A DNA stretch of 64,000 bases from JAGVJT01 sp964513205 (GTDB lineage Bacteria; Pseudomonadota; Gammaproteobacteria; Legionellales; Legionellaceae), in the NCBI GenBank assembly GCA_964513205.1, contig CAZELP010000004.1:62001-126000 (forward strand), written 5' to 3'. The stretch's first letter is position 1. The number at the start of each line of letters is the position of its first letter. Below are positions 9,164 to 19,048 of this stretch, one piece after another. The notes under the pieces were generated by a model that saw only the letters and a list, made by a program, of their open reading frames with translations, was not told the DNA's origin and searched no databases. The position numbers and the translations under genes are program-made.

Positions 9164-11134
9164 TCAACCCAACACGATCCAGCATAAGAACCCAAACAAC
9201 CCCAAAACCATGACAGCGACATACTGATACAGAAAACCGTTCTGTATGACACGTGTGGTTTTTGCAAGCCATCGAACAAGCTTTCCTGAACCATTTACAA
9301 AAAAGCCATCAATCAGCCCTTGATCCGTCACCGCATAGAAAAACTCCCCCAAACGACGACTACCTCGGACAAAAAAACGGTCGTTAAAAGCATCAAAGCC
9401 GTATTTGTTCAAGAGAAGACGATAAACTAAACGGAATTGAGTCGCCAAACGTTCAGGGATAGAAGGCATTGCGATGTAGCAAACAAAAGCGATTAAAATA
9501 CCCAAACCTGTTATCCAAAAAATGGGTGAGTGGAATGCATGTAAGGCACTATGCAAAGGAGAGGAAATTTCGTGCGCCATTTCGCTTAAGACATCGTACT
9601 GTTTCATGACAAAAAGAGAAGGTGCAAGCATCGTGGTCTTATCAAACATCATGGGCATGTATAGCACGTAACCAATTACAACAGAAGGAATCGCCAAAAG
9701 CACTAACGGCAACCAGACAACCCAGGGAGACTCATGTACATGAGACCATGCATGCTCATCTGAACGAAATTTTCCGTGGAATGTCATAAAGAAAGCACGG
9801 AATGTATAAAGAGCAGTGAAAAGAGCACCCAATGCAACACAGAAATAAGCGTAGCCACTGCCAGGAAGCGTAGACAATTTTGCCGCTTCAATGATGGTTT
9901 CTTTGGAATAAAAACCTGCAAACGGAGGTAACGCACACAGAGCAAGGCTACCAATCAAAAAAGTCACATAGGTGATTGGCATCTTACGCCACAATCCACC
10001 CATCTTGCGCATGTCTTGTTCATGATGCATCCCAATAATAACGGAACCCGCTCCTAAGAATAGCAACGCCTTGAAGCACGCATGTGTCAGAAGATGAAAA
10101 ATCCCCGCACTAAAGGCAGATGCGCCCATGGCCACCATCATATATCCCAATTGAGATAAAGTTGAATATGCAACAACTCGCTTAATGTCATTCATGACCA
10201 AAGCGAGGATACCAGTAAATAGAGCGCCCGTTGCACCGATCACTAAAATAAAGCTCAAAGCAGTCTCGGAATACTCAATCAATGGAGAAATTCGGGCGAC
10301 CATAAAGACACCAGCCGTCACCATGGTTGCGGCATGGATAAGGGCTGAAATCGGCGTAGGGCCTTCCATCGACTCAGGCAACCAAACATGAAGTGGGACT
10401 TGAGCCGATTTCCCCATCGCGCCAACAAAAAGTAGAATGCAAATTACTGTAACTAAAGACCAATTGTTTCCAGAAAATAAAGCGATTGTTTCATGTGAAA
10501 GCGCTGCAGATTGTTTGAAAACAGCGACATAATCCAAGGAACCCGTATAAGCAAAAATCAATCCAATACCTAGAATAAATCCAAAGTCACCGACTCGGTT
10601 TACCAAAAATGCTTTTAAACTGCCTGAAATAGCCGAGTCTTTTTGATACCAAAATCCAATTAATAGATAGGAAACCAAACCCACGCCTTCCCAGCCGAAG
10701 AAAAGCTGCAAGAAATTGTTCCCCGTAACAAGCATGAGCATCATGAACGTGAACAATGAAATATAACTAAAGAAGCGCTGATACCCATCATCCTCCGCCA
10801 TGTATCCGATGCTATAAATATGCACCAACAAAGAAACGAAAGTGACAACCACCATCATTAGAGAAGAAAGCGGATCAATTAAAAAACCAATTTGAAAGAC
10901 GTAGTGAAACAAAGAGCCGCCATCACCCCAAGTATAAAGGACTGTGTTCAGTGTTTGACCCTTTAGAAAAACAGCATCAGCGACATAAAGCGATAACATA
11001 AAAGAAACGAAAACACCGGCGATGGTGACCGTATGAGCGCCAGCACGTCCTAACTGTTTTCGGCCAAAACCAGCCAGCATACTCGCCAACAGAGGTAGAA
11101 AAACGATCATGAAGCAAGATTGTAGTATACTCAC
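9164..11134 (-). CDS. nuoL: NADH-quinone oxidoreductase subunit L
   Basis: The largest antiporter-like subunit, placed at the far end of the complex I membrane arm, 656 residues. Visible landmarks are LFFGWEGVGLVSYLLIGFW (conserved Glu), KSAQVPLHVWLPESMEGPTP (broken helix) and AYSTLSQLGYMM. The C-terminal part after about residue 520 contains the stretch expected to form the lateral amphipathic helix and the final transmembrane anchor. The start lies 4 bases downstream of the nuoK stop, so translation is probably coupled. Length is normal for the family (about 610-660). Confidence 0.97.
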   Translation of the reverse strand: MSILQSCFMIVFLPLLASMLAGFGRKQLGRAGAHTVTIAGVFVSFMLSLYVADAVFLKGQTLNTVLYTWGDGGSLFHYVFQIGFLIDPLSSLMMVVVTFVSLLVHIYSIGYMAEDDGYQRFFSYISLFTFMMLMLVTGNNFLQLFFGWEGVGLVSYLLIGFWYQKDSAISGSLKAFLVNRVGDFGFILGIGLIFAYTGSLDYVAVFKQSAALSHETIALFSGNNWSLVTVICILLFVGAMGKSAQVPLHVWLPESMEGPTPISALIHAATMVTAGVFMVARISPLIEYSETALSFILVIGATGALFTGILALVMNDIKRVVAYSTLSQLGYMMVAMGASAFSAGIFHLLTHACFKALLFLGAGSVIIGMHHEQDMRKMGGLWRKMPITYVTFLIGSLALCALPPFAGFYSKETIIEAAKLSTLPGSGYAYFCVALGALFTALYTFRAFFMTFHGKFRSDEHAWSHVHESPWVVWLPLVLLAIPSVVIGYVLYMPMMFDKTTMLAPSLFVMKQYDVLSEMAHEISSPLHSALHAFHSPIFWITGLGILIAFVCYIAMPSIPERLATQFRLVYRLLLNKYGFDAFNDRFFVRGSRRLGEFFYAVTDQGLIDGFFVNGSGKLVRWLAKTTRVIQNGFLYQYVAVMVLGLFGFLCWIVLG

Positions 11135-11138
11135 GCGA

Positions 11139-11444
11139 TTACCCTTTTAATTGAGCCATTTGTTTTACGTCGATTGTACCTCGGTTACGGTATAGTAAGA
11201 GTACAATCGCAAGTCCAATCGCAGCCTCAGCCGCAGCAACAGTCAAAATAAAGAAGACAAAAACTTCACCGACATGACCGCCATAGTAATGGGAAAAAGC
11301 CACAAAGTTTGTATTCACAGCCAGAAGCATCAGTTCAATACAAACCAACAGTAAAATCACATTTTGGCGATTCAATAAAATGCCGGCCATGCTTAAGCCA
11401 AACAATATTGAACCAAGAATTAGATAGTAACTCATTGGAATCAT
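11139..11444 (-). CDS. nuoK: NADH-quinone oxidoreductase subunit K
   Basis: A small, three-helix membrane subunit of complex I (101 residues) that carries conserved buried Glu residues of the proton path. MLLAVNTNFVAFS and FFILTVAAAEAAIGLAI are the family core, with Glu in helices 2 and 3. It is preceded by nuoJ (12-base gap) and followed 4 bases later by nuoL. MIPMSYY offers two possible ATG starts three codons apart; both leave an intact protein. Confidence 0.97.
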   Translation of the reverse strand: MIPMSYYLILGSILFGLSMAGILLNRQNVILLLVCIELMLLAVNTNFVAFSHYYGGHVGEVFVFFILTVAAAEAAIGLAIVLLLYRNRGTIDVKQMAQLKG

Positions 11445-11456
11445 GTGGTTATCCTC

Positions 11457-12056
11457 TTATTTTTCTGCTTTCATTGCTTGCAAGCTGACGCACTCTTCGG
11501 GACGAGTCATGAGCTGCTTTCTTAAATCCTGACGCTTTGAACGAATCGGTCCACGATGCACAAGTGTGATCGATGCGACAATCGCCACCAATAAGAGAAC
11601 CGCCGCTATTTCAAAAGCAGCCAGATAATCGGTATAAAGAATCAAGCCCAAAGCCTCTGTATTTGAAGGTGTCGTACTCACCGCAGCAGCAATTGTCTCG
11701 ACAGAAAAAGCCTGCCAAGGAATCACCTTATATAGTAAAGCAACAAGAACAGCCGTAATGACCAATGACAAAGGCAAATAGCGCCACTTTTTAGTGGATA
11801 CCGTCTCTTTTTCAACATTCAGCATCATCACCACAAACAAGAACAGTGTCATGACAGCGCCTACGTAAACAAGCACCAAAATTAAGGCAAGAAACTCAGC
11901 ATTTACCATCAACCAAAGCGCCGCACTTCCCAAAAAAGAAACCACAAGGAAAAGAACAGCACGCACAGGATTATTTTGCATGATAACCATGAGTGATGAA
12001 AGAACCACAAGGCCTGCAAAAACAAAAAACAATACTTCTTGTAATGTAATTGGCAT
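11457..12056 (-). CDS. nuoJ: NADH-quinone oxidoreductase subunit J
   Basis: Five-helix membrane subunit of complex I, 199 residues. The family signature VLVYVGAVMTLFLFVVMML, which contains the pi-bulge helix linked to coupling, is present, as are NPVRAVLFLV near the N-terminus and the variable basic C-terminal tail. It lies between nuoI (10-base gap) and nuoK (12-base gap). Length is in the usual range (about 170-210). Confidence 0.97.
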   Translation of the reverse strand: MPITLQEVLFFVFAGLVVLSSLMVIMQNNPVRAVLFLVVSFLGSAALWLMVNAEFLALILVLVYVGAVMTLFLFVVMMLNVEKETVSTKKWRYLPLSLVITAVLVALLYKVIPWQAFSVETIAAAVSTTPSNTEALGLILYTDYLAAFEIAAVLLLVAIVASITLVHRGPIRSKRQDLRKQLMTRPEECVSLQAMKAEK

Positions 12057-12066
12057 ATACCCCTCT

Positions 12067-12579
12067 TTAACGATATTTTGCGTCAGCTAACCGATCGGCC
12101 GCGAGACGCGATTCAAATTGATCACCCAATGCCAACAACTTCTCTTTGGTCATGATGTTTTGACCGCGTGATTGTACATGATAATGTTGCACAGGCGTCA
12201 CTACAATTGAATCAACAGGACAAGATTCTTCACACAAACCACAATTGATGCATTTAAAAATATCAATATCATAACGCGTTGTGCGACGAGAACCATCATC
12301 TCTAGGTTCAGACTCAATGGTGATGGCCAATGCAGGACAAACAGCTTCACAAAGTTTGCAAGCAATACAACGCTCTTCTCCATTGGGATAACGTCTGAGT
12401 GCCAATAACCCTCTAAAACGAGGAGAAATGGGAGTTTGTTCTTCAGGAAATTGGACCGTAATTTTCTTTTTAAAGAAATATCGACCCGTTAATTTTAAAC
12501 CTGAAAACAATTCCAGCAGTAAGAAGCTACGCAAATAATGCTGTATGTATCGATAAAATTTTGTCATGCTCTTGCTCAT
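12067..12579 (-). CDS. nuoI: NADH-quinone oxidoreductase subunit I
   Basis: Peripheral-arm subunit (170 residues) that holds two 4Fe-4S clusters (N6a and N6b) passing electrons toward NuoB. Two eight-cysteine-type motifs are plain: CIACKLCEAVCP and CINCGLCEESCP. The N-terminal part is amphipathic and basic and would lie along the membrane interface. The gene follows nuoH by 8 bases and precedes nuoJ by 10. MSKSMTKF gives two close ATG candidates; I kept the first. Confidence 0.97.
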   Translation of the reverse strand: MSKSMTKFYRYIQHYLRSFLLLELFSGLKLTGRYFFKKKITVQFPEEQTPISPRFRGLLALRRYPNGEERCIACKLCEAVCPALAITIESEPRDDGSRRTTRYDIDIFKCINCGLCEESCPVDSIVVTPVQHYHVQSRGQNIMTKEKLLALGDQFESRLAADRLADAKYR

Positions 12580-12587
12580 TTAATTCA

Positions 12588-13610
12588 TCAAAACCATGGT
12601 TTCACATGTGTCAGAACCATTCCCGCTGTCACGATAATCCAAACAATTGTCACAGGAATAAGAACTTTCCATCCCAAACGCATCAACTGATCATAGCGAT
12701 AACGTGGAAAAGTGGCTCTTACCCACAAGTACACAAATAAGAAAAAAGACATTTTGGCTAAAAACCAGACCGGTCCAGGCACAAAATAGAAGAAATCACC
12801 AAGAACAGGAATACCATCAAAAGGAGACAACCATCCGCCTAAAAACAAAAGAGACAGCAAGGCAGAAATTAAAATCATGCTGGCATATTCAGCCAAAAAG
12901 AACAAAGCAAAACCAATACCAGAATATTCGACATGGAAACCGGCTACGATCTCTGATTCACCTTCAGCCATATCAAACGGCGCTCGATTCGTTTCTGCAA
13001 TTCCGGCAATCCAAAAGACAAAAAACAAAGGCAGCAACGGAACGCACCACCAATGTAAAATTCCACCTTCTTGCGAATGAACAATTTCTGACAAATTCAT
13101 ACTGCTAGACGCTAATAATACACCAACCAAAGCAAAGCCCATGGCGATCTCATAGGAAATCGTCTGTGCTGCGCTGCGCAAAGCCCCTAGCATCGCGTAT
13201 TTTGAGTTAGAGGCCCAGCCTGCAATCAAAACACCATAAACACCAATGGAACTCATCGCAAATAGATAAAGCACGCCCGCATTGATGTTGGCAAGAACCA
13301 AGCCATCTGCAAACGGAATAGCTGCCCAACCGGCCAAAGCTGGCGTTAATGCAAATAAAGGTGCAATCACAAAAAGATAACGATTCGAGCGTGTTGGAAC
13401 GATAATTTCTTTTGTGATCAGTTTAATCAAATCGGCAATAGGCTGGAGCAATCCTCTAAAACCAACACGGTTAGGACCAATACGCACCTGAATATAACCA
13501 ATCACTTTACGCTCAGCATAAATCAAATACGCGACTGTCAACAAAAGAGGGAGGACAATCACTACAATTTTAATGACCATCCAAAGCAATAGGCTAATGT
13601 CATGAAGCAT
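12588..13610 (-). CDS. nuoH: NADH-quinone oxidoreductase subunit H
   Basis: Membrane subunit (340 residues) forming most of the quinone cavity and its link to the proton-pumping arm. Conserved regions are ERKVIGYIQVRIGPNRVG near the N-terminus, IAETNRAPFDMAEGESEIVAG with its acidic cluster, and LWVRATFPRYRYDQLM near the C-terminus. These are canonical NuoH features. It follows nuoG by 12 bases and precedes nuoI by 8. Confidence 0.97.
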   Translation of the reverse strand: MLHDISLLLWMVIKIVVIVLPLLLTVAYLIYAERKVIGYIQVRIGPNRVGFRGLLQPIADLIKLITKEIIVPTRSNRYLFVIAPLFALTPALAGWAAIPFADGLVLANINAGVLYLFAMSSIGVYGVLIAGWASNSKYAMLGALRSAAQTISYEIAMGFALVGVLLASSSMNLSEIVHSQEGGILHWWCVPLLPLFFVFWIAGIAETNRAPFDMAEGESEIVAGFHVEYSGIGFALFFLAEYASMILISALLSLLFLGGWLSPFDGIPVLGDFFYFVPGPVWFLAKMSFFLFVYLWVRATFPRYRYDQLMRLGWKVLIPVTIVWIIVTAGMVLTHVKPWF

Positions 13611-13622
13611 AGCGATACCTAA

Positions 13623-15974
13623 TTAACATTTAATCGAAATTGTTGCGAATGCGTGACCCAAGTCAACTGTCTCTGGCCATGCGTTCGCGACCCAAACTGC
13701 ACCTTGAGCGATCCGCTCATCGCGCTTAAGGGGCAATGTTATCTCAATATCTCCCTGAGATACAGTAGCAACATCACCTAATTTTAATGCTTCTGCCGTC
13801 AATGGATGAATCTTAATATGCACTGGGTCTGCAGCACCGCATGTTTGCAAGGCATTTGCATGACGGACGATGGCATCCACTCGATATAATGGCCACACAC
13901 CAATTCTATCAAGTTGACTATTTGATTCAGGCAACGCATCCGGGTAAAAACATACCGAGGGTTTAGGAGACGCAACCGCAAGCTCCGCCTGCAGTGCATT
14001 TAAAACACTGGCAGTAGAATCAAATTCAAAGCCACACAATTGAAATAAATTACCAAGAACACGTAAGACTTTCCAAGCCGGTCTTGCCTCTCCAACCGGA
14101 GGAACTGCACCCTGTACCGTTTGCCAAGTTAAATCAACATTCACATACGTTCCAGAAGTTTCAGCGAAGAGTCCTATTGGCAAAATCACATCAGCATATT
14201 CTTGAATAGATTCGTGCATAAAACCAGTTAGTGCAACAACAAATTCTGCAGCTAACATCGCTTGTCTGGCCTGATGAGGATTTGAAAAATCAGAAGCAGG
14301 ATCGACATTTAATAGCACATACGCCTTGGATTTTTTTTCCAACGCACGCACAACATCCAGGCCAGGCTCATCCACATCAACACCACCGGCAATACGATGA
14401 GGCAAAGCACCTGCAATCCAAGCACCTGCACTGTTTGCGCCGGCAGTCAAATGAAGATGGCGAGCACCACTCAGACGCGCGATCCATTCTAATAAAGTAC
14501 GAAGTAAAGCCGCTTCAGGATGATTTTCAATTGTGGCGCCCGTGATGATACAGCTTTTTGATTTTTTCAACGCTTTGGCGATTACTTTCGTGTTTGCATC
14601 AGCTTTCACACCTTTCAATAACAATGCCAGCTCTTCTGGCACTTCATCTTTTTTAGTTAAAAGTGCGACGACCAAAGCGGCCAATTGTTTGGGAAATTGG
14701 CTAGGTGCAACAGTTTGATGAGCAGCCCAAGAAAGGTGTAAGGTATCTTCAACTGCATTTAAACCACAAACAACAGCGCCATTTTTGGCGGCCTTTCTAA
14801 CACGAACCGCAGCGAGTGGAACTTCGCGGGACAATTCGCAACCCGCAATGAAAATTGTTTCTTGTGATGATAACTCAGCGAAAGGCAGCGTACTCGTCGG
14901 CATTGAAGGTCTTAATGCCTGATCGCGAAAATCCGTTTGCTGAAGACGGTGATCAATGTTATGAACTCCTAACCCACGCATCAGACGCTGCAATAAATAG
15001 TATTCTTCTACTGTTTGAGACATCGAAGAGAATGCACTGATTTCACCAGGACCGTAAGCACCCAAAATCTTGCTTAAACCCTCTTTTGCGTGCTGAAGAG
15101 CAGTTTGCCAATCTACCGCAATCCATTGCCCATTTTTCTTGATCATAGGAGTCTTGGCGCGAGCTTCGCTGTTCATTCCAAGATAACTAAAACGATCTCT
15201 ATCCGAAAGCCAAGTTTCATTCAAAGTTTCACATTCTCTTGGTACAACGCGCATGACACGAGAACCGCGTGTGTGAAAATAAACATTCGAACCCAAGCAA
15301 TCGTGAGGAGCAACGCCCTCATGTTGAGTCAACTCCCAAGGTCTCGCCGTAAAACGATAAGGCTTAGAGGTCAACGCACCAACCGGACATAAGTCAATGA
15401 TATTTGCAGAAATTTCAGACTGCATGCTGTGTTCAACATATGTGCTAATATGAACTTTTTCTCCACGACCAATACCACCTAACTCAGGCAGACCGGCTAT
15501 TTCCTCTCCAAATCGAACGCACCTTGTACAATGAATGCATCGAGTCATCTCTGTGGCAACCAAGGGCCCCAAATTGTCATCATCAACAGCGCGCTTTGTT
15601 TCGGTATAAGAAGAATTAGAGTGACCATACCCCATGGAAACATCTTGAAGCTCGCATTCACCGCCTTGATCACATATAGGACAATCCAATGGGTGATTAA
15701 TTAACAAAAAATCCATGACCGCTTGCTGTGAACGAATCGCTGCATCAGATTGCGTAAAGATTTTCATGCCATCTGTAATAGGCGTCGCACAAGCAGGAAC
15801 TGTTTTTTTAGAACCCTCCAGCTCAACCAAACACATGCGACAATTGGCTGCAATAGATAATTTTTTATGATAACAAAAACGCGGAATATGGATATGCGCC
15901 TCATCTGCGACTTCGATGATCATTTTACCGTTTTCGGCATCAAACTTTTTACCGTTAATCTCAATGGTTGCCAT
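13623..15974 (-). CDS. nuoG: NADH-quinone oxidoreductase subunit G
   Basis: Large iron-sulfur subunit of the peripheral arm, about 783 residues. In order: a 2Fe-2S ferredoxin domain (CYHKKLSIAANCRMC and CATP), the His-Cys cluster region HPLDCPICDQGGECELQD, the CIHCTRCVRF 4Fe-4S motif, and a long molybdopterin-oxidoreductase-like domain that no longer binds molybdenum in this family. I place the start at 15974 (MATIEINGKKF), because an in-frame upstream extension lacks family similarity. That puts the start 14 bases inside the end of nuoF, implying coupled translation. A Cys-containing extra-cluster motif was not evident to me. Confidence 0.96.
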   Translation of the reverse strand: MATIEINGKKFDAENGKMIIEVADEAHIHIPRFCYHKKLSIAANCRMCLVELEGSKKTVPACATPITDGMKIFTQSDAAIRSQQAVMDFLLINHPLDCPICDQGGECELQDVSMGYGHSNSSYTETKRAVDDDNLGPLVATEMTRCIHCTRCVRFGEEIAGLPELGGIGRGEKVHISTYVEHSMQSEISANIIDLCPVGALTSKPYRFTARPWELTQHEGVAPHDCLGSNVYFHTRGSRVMRVVPRECETLNETWLSDRDRFSYLGMNSEARAKTPMIKKNGQWIAVDWQTALQHAKEGLSKILGAYGPGEISAFSSMSQTVEEYYLLQRLMRGLGVHNIDHRLQQTDFRDQALRPSMPTSTLPFAELSSQETIFIAGCELSREVPLAAVRVRKAAKNGAVVCGLNAVEDTLHLSWAAHQTVAPSQFPKQLAALVVALLTKKDEVPEELALLLKGVKADANTKVIAKALKKSKSCIITGATIENHPEAALLRTLLEWIARLSGARHLHLTAGANSAGAWIAGALPHRIAGGVDVDEPGLDVVRALEKKSKAYVLLNVDPASDFSNPHQARQAMLAAEFVVALTGFMHESIQEYADVILPIGLFAETSGTYVNVDLTWQTVQGAVPPVGEARPAWKVLRVLGNLFQLCGFEFDSTASVLNALQAELAVASPKPSVCFYPDALPESNSQLDRIGVWPLYRVDAIVRHANALQTCGAADPVHIKIHPLTAEALKLGDVATVSQGDIEITLPLKRDERIAQGAVWVANAWPETVDLGHAFATISIKC

Positions 15975-17250
15975 TCTGTGTGACCTTTGAACGTTTATGC
16001 TGAATAAAATAGTCAAACTCTTCGTAAAAATGCTTCACAAAGCTTTGCACAGGCCATGCGGCCGCTTCACCAAGGGCACAAATGGTACGCCCTTCAATAT
16101 TATTGGCGACATTCACCAGTTTTTCGATGTCACCAGGCTCACCATGTCCTGCTAAAATGCGATGAAGCAAGCGAACCAACCAACCCGTCCCTTCTCGACA
16201 TGGCGTACATTGGCCGCAAGACTCATCCATATAAAATTCAGAAATGCGATAGAGAGCATCAACCATACAAGTGGTTTCGTCCATGATAATCACTGCACCT
16301 GAACCAAGACCTGAACCCGCTTTCTGAATGCTATCGTAGTCCATATCCAACGTCATCATGATGTCACCGGGAATAACGGGCATCGAAGTGCCTCCAGGAA
16401 TGACCGCTTTTAAACGGCGTCCACCTGAAACACCACCGGCAAGCTCAAGTAAAGTCTTAAATGGCGTGCCAAGAGGAATTTCAATATTCAAAGGTTTATT
16501 GACATGTCCGCTGACACTAAAGCATTTTGTGCCACCATTGTTGGGCTTACCTAATCCTAAAAACCATTCAGCGCCTTTTTCTAAAATAACAGGGACAGAA
16601 GCAAAAGTTTCAGTATTGTTAATGGTGGTTGGTTTGCCATACAACCCATGATTTGCTGGGAAAGGCGGTTTGAAACGAGGCATTCCCTTTTTACCTTCTA
16701 AGGAATTTAAAAGCGCTGTTTCTTCTCCACAGATATACGCACCTGCACCAAGATGGTTATGCAAATCAAAGCTAATTCCAGAGTCCGCAATATTCTGTCC
16801 GAGCAATCCGGCTGCATATGCTTCTTTTAGCGCTTCTTCGACACGAAGATAAGGTTCCCAAAATTCGCCGCGAATGTAATTATACCCAACAGAAGCGCCC
16901 ATGACGTAACCGGCAATGGCCATACCTTCAATAAGCTGATGAGGGTTGTAGCGGAGAATATCACGATCTTTACAAGTACCAGGCTCACCCTCATCGGAAT
17001 TACAAACCACATACTTATCAACAGGGGCATTACGATTCATGAAGCTCCACTTTAACCCCGTCGGGAAGCCAGCACCACCTCGCCCTCTTAATGAGGATTT
17101 TTTCAAAGCATCAATAATGACTTCTGGTGGCGTTTCTTCTTTCAATATCTTTCGCCAAGTACTGTATCCACCTAATCCTTCATAAGTGCTCAACGCCCAC
17201 GGTGTTTCGAAACTGAGCGTGCGATAACACACTTGATTGACTTCAATCAT
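15961..17250 (-). CDS. nuoF: NADH-quinone oxidoreductase subunit F
   Basis: NADH-dehydrogenase subunit (429 residues) that binds NADH, FMN and one 4Fe-4S cluster, the electron entry point of complex I. The nucleotide-binding glycine-rich loop reads LRGRGGAGFPTGLKW, the FMN site includes CNSDEGEPGTCKDR, and the cluster motif ESCGQCTPCREG lies near residue 350, completed by a later Cys in TICALGEAAAWP. It overlaps the start of nuoG and follows nuoE by 21 bases. Confidence 0.97.
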   Translation of the reverse strand: MIEVNQVCYRTLSFETPWALSTYEGLGGYSTWRKILKEETPPEVIIDALKKSSLRGRGGAGFPTGLKWSFMNRNAPVDKYVVCNSDEGEPGTCKDRDILRYNPHQLIEGMAIAGYVMGASVGYNYIRGEFWEPYLRVEEALKEAYAAGLLGQNIADSGISFDLHNHLGAGAYICGEETALLNSLEGKKGMPRFKPPFPANHGLYGKPTTINNTETFASVPVILEKGAEWFLGLGKPNNGGTKCFSVSGHVNKPLNIEIPLGTPFKTLLELAGGVSGGRRLKAVIPGGTSMPVIPGDIMMTLDMDYDSIQKAGSGLGSGAVIIMDETTCMVDALYRISEFYMDESCGQCTPCREGTGWLVRLLHRILAGHGEPGDIEKLVNVANNIEGRTICALGEAAAWPVQSFVKHFYEEFDYFIQHKRSKVTQNGNH

Positions 17251-17271
17251 CGCTTTAACCCTTCTTACGGT

Positions 17272-17772
17272 TTATTCATACTGCGCCAAAATCTCATCCA
17301 AAACTTCAGGAGTAAGATGTTCGTGATAATTTTTATCGATTTGCATCATTGGCGCATTTACACAAGCACCAAGACATTCGACACTACGCAATGTAAATCG
17401 CCCATCAGGCGTTGTCTGTCCAAGCTCAATGCCCATTTTATCTTGTAGTGCTTGAACAATTTTATCGGACTGTTTTAATTTGCAAGAAATGTTGGTGCAC
17501 ACATTCACACAATGCCGTCCAACAGGCTTTTTCTCATACATGGTATAAAAAGATGCCACTTGATAAACAGCGATCGGCGGCATTTCCAGATACTGTGCAA
17601 CAGCATCCATCGCGGCGTCAGTCAGATAACCTTGCTCTTCTTGGACAACCATCAACGCACGCATAACGGCGGATTGTTTTTTTTCAGGCGGATATTTAGC
17701 CACCCATCGTTCGATTTCAGCAAAACCTTCTGCTGAAACGTAGTCATGAATTAATTTTACTGAATCAGACAT
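17272..17772 (-). CDS. nuoE: NADH-quinone oxidoreductase subunit E
   Basis: Thioredoxin-fold subunit (166 residues) carrying the 2Fe-2S cluster N1a next to NuoF. The ligands are visible as VCTNISC and ECLGACVNAP. A reading frame extends upstream into nuoD, but the ATG at 17772 (MSDSVKLIHDY) gives normal length and is preceded by a purine-rich AGGTCG. The gap to nuoD is 22 bases and to nuoF 21 bases. Nothing else is unusual. Confidence 0.96.
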   Translation of the reverse strand: MSDSVKLIHDYVSAEGFAEIERWVAKYPPEKKQSAVMRALMVVQEEQGYLTDAAMDAVAQYLEMPPIAVYQVASFYTMYEKKPVGRHCVNVCTNISCKLKQSDKIVQALQDKMGIELGQTTPDGRFTLRSVECLGACVNAPMMQIDKNYHEHLTPEVLDEILAQYE

Positions 17773-17794
17773 GTCTCGACCTTTTTTGTCATCA

Positions 17795-19048
17795 TTATCG
17801 GTCAATTTCACCGAATACAATATCTTGGCTTGCCAAAATTGCCACACCATCCGCGAGCATATGCCCACGCACCATCTCATCATAGCCCGCTAAATGCGCG
17901 AAGCCTGGTGCACGAATTTTCATTCGATACGGCTTGTTTGCGCCATCCGAAACAAGATAAATACCAAACTCACCCTTTGGTGCTTCAACTGCTGAGTAGA
18001 CTTCGCCCGGAGGAAGACTGAATCCTTCGGTATACAGTTTAAAATGGTGTATCAAGGCCTCCATGTCTTCTTTCATTTCGGCACGTTTGGGAGGGGTCAC
18101 TTTGTGACAAGATGATTTCACAGGACCAGGATTTTTGCGTAACCATTCAATACACTGACGAATAATTCGATTTGACTGACGCATTTCTTCAACACGAACA
18201 AGATATCGCGCGTAACAATCACCTGTTTTACCAACTGGAATATCAAAATCGACTTTATCATAAGCGGCATAAGTTTGTTTTTTACGCAAATCCCAAGCCA
18301 CACCGGAAGCACGCAACATGGGGCCGGTAAAACCGAAGCTCAGAGCTTGCTCAGGAGTCACGACGCCGATATCAACTGTTCGTTGTTTCCAAATACGATT
18401 GTCAGTCAGTAAAGTCTCATACTCATCCACACATTTAGGGAAACGCTCTGTAAACGCCCAAAGAAAATCAAGCAGACTCCCTTGTCGATGTTCATTCAAT
18501 TTATCGACTTCACGCTCATTATGCCAACGAGAAACTTTGTATTGAGGCATCGTATCAGGCAAATCACGAGCAACCCCTCCTGGCCGATAATATGTCGCAT
18601 GCATCCTGGCACCAGAAACTGCTTCATAACAATCAAATAAATCCTCTCGCTCTCTAAAGCAGTATAGAAAAACCGTCATTGCACCGATGTCGAGTGCTGT
18701 CGCGCCTAACCAAAGTAAGTGGTTTAGGATACGCGTCACCTCGTCAAACATCGTACGAATATAATGCGCTCGAAGGGGGACATCTACTCCCAGCAATTGT
18801 TCAATGGCACGAACATAAGCATGCTCATTACACATCATGGAGACGTAATCAAGACGGTCCATATAACCGATATTGTGTAAATAGGGTTTCGTCTCCGCCA
18901 GTTTTTCTGTTGCGCGATGAAGCAAGCCAATATGCGGATCAGCACGAACAATTGTCTCACCCTCAAGCTCAAGAACTAGACGTAAAACACCGTGGGCAGC
19001 AGGATGCTGTGGACCAAAATTTAGAGTGTATTGTTGCAACTCAATCAC
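17795..19048 (-). CDS. nuoD: NADH-quinone oxidoreductase subunit D
   Basis: Quinone-site subunit related to the large subunit of NiFe hydrogenases, 417 residues, with no metal ligands left. Strong family blocks are LNFGPQHPAAHGVLRL at the N-terminus, with the His-Gly that faces the quinone headgroup, HIGLLHRATEKLAETK, and the C-terminal GFAHLAGYDEMVRGHMLADGVA ahead of DIVFGEIDR. It starts 8 bases inside the end of nuoC, so the two are translationally coupled. Here nuoC and nuoD are separate genes, unlike the fused nuoCD of enterobacteria. Confidence 0.97.
   Translation of the reverse strand: MIELQQYTLNFGPQHPAAHGVLRLVLELEGETIVRADPHIGLLHRATEKLAETKPYLHNIGYMDRLDYVSMMCNEHAYVRAIEQLLGVDVPLRAHYIRTMFDEVTRILNHLLWLGATALDIGAMTVFLYCFREREDLFDCYEAVSGARMHATYYRPGGVARDLPDTMPQYKVSRWHNEREVDKLNEHRQGSLLDFLWAFTERFPKCVDEYETLLTDNRIWKQRTVDIGVVTPEQALSFGFTGPMLRASGVAWDLRKKQTYAAYDKVDFDIPVGKTGDCYARYLVRVEEMRQSNRIIRQCIEWLRKNPGPVKSSCHKVTPPKRAEMKEDMEALIHHFKLYTEGFSLPPGEVYSAVEAPKGEFGIYLVSDGANKPYRMKIRAPGFAHLAGYDEMVRGHMLADGVAILASQDIVFGEIDR

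Noticed and set aside
15974..16016. Longer NuoG start giving 14 extra residues
   Set aside because: The added residues do not match the family, which begins with the 2Fe-2S domain just after the chosen ATG.
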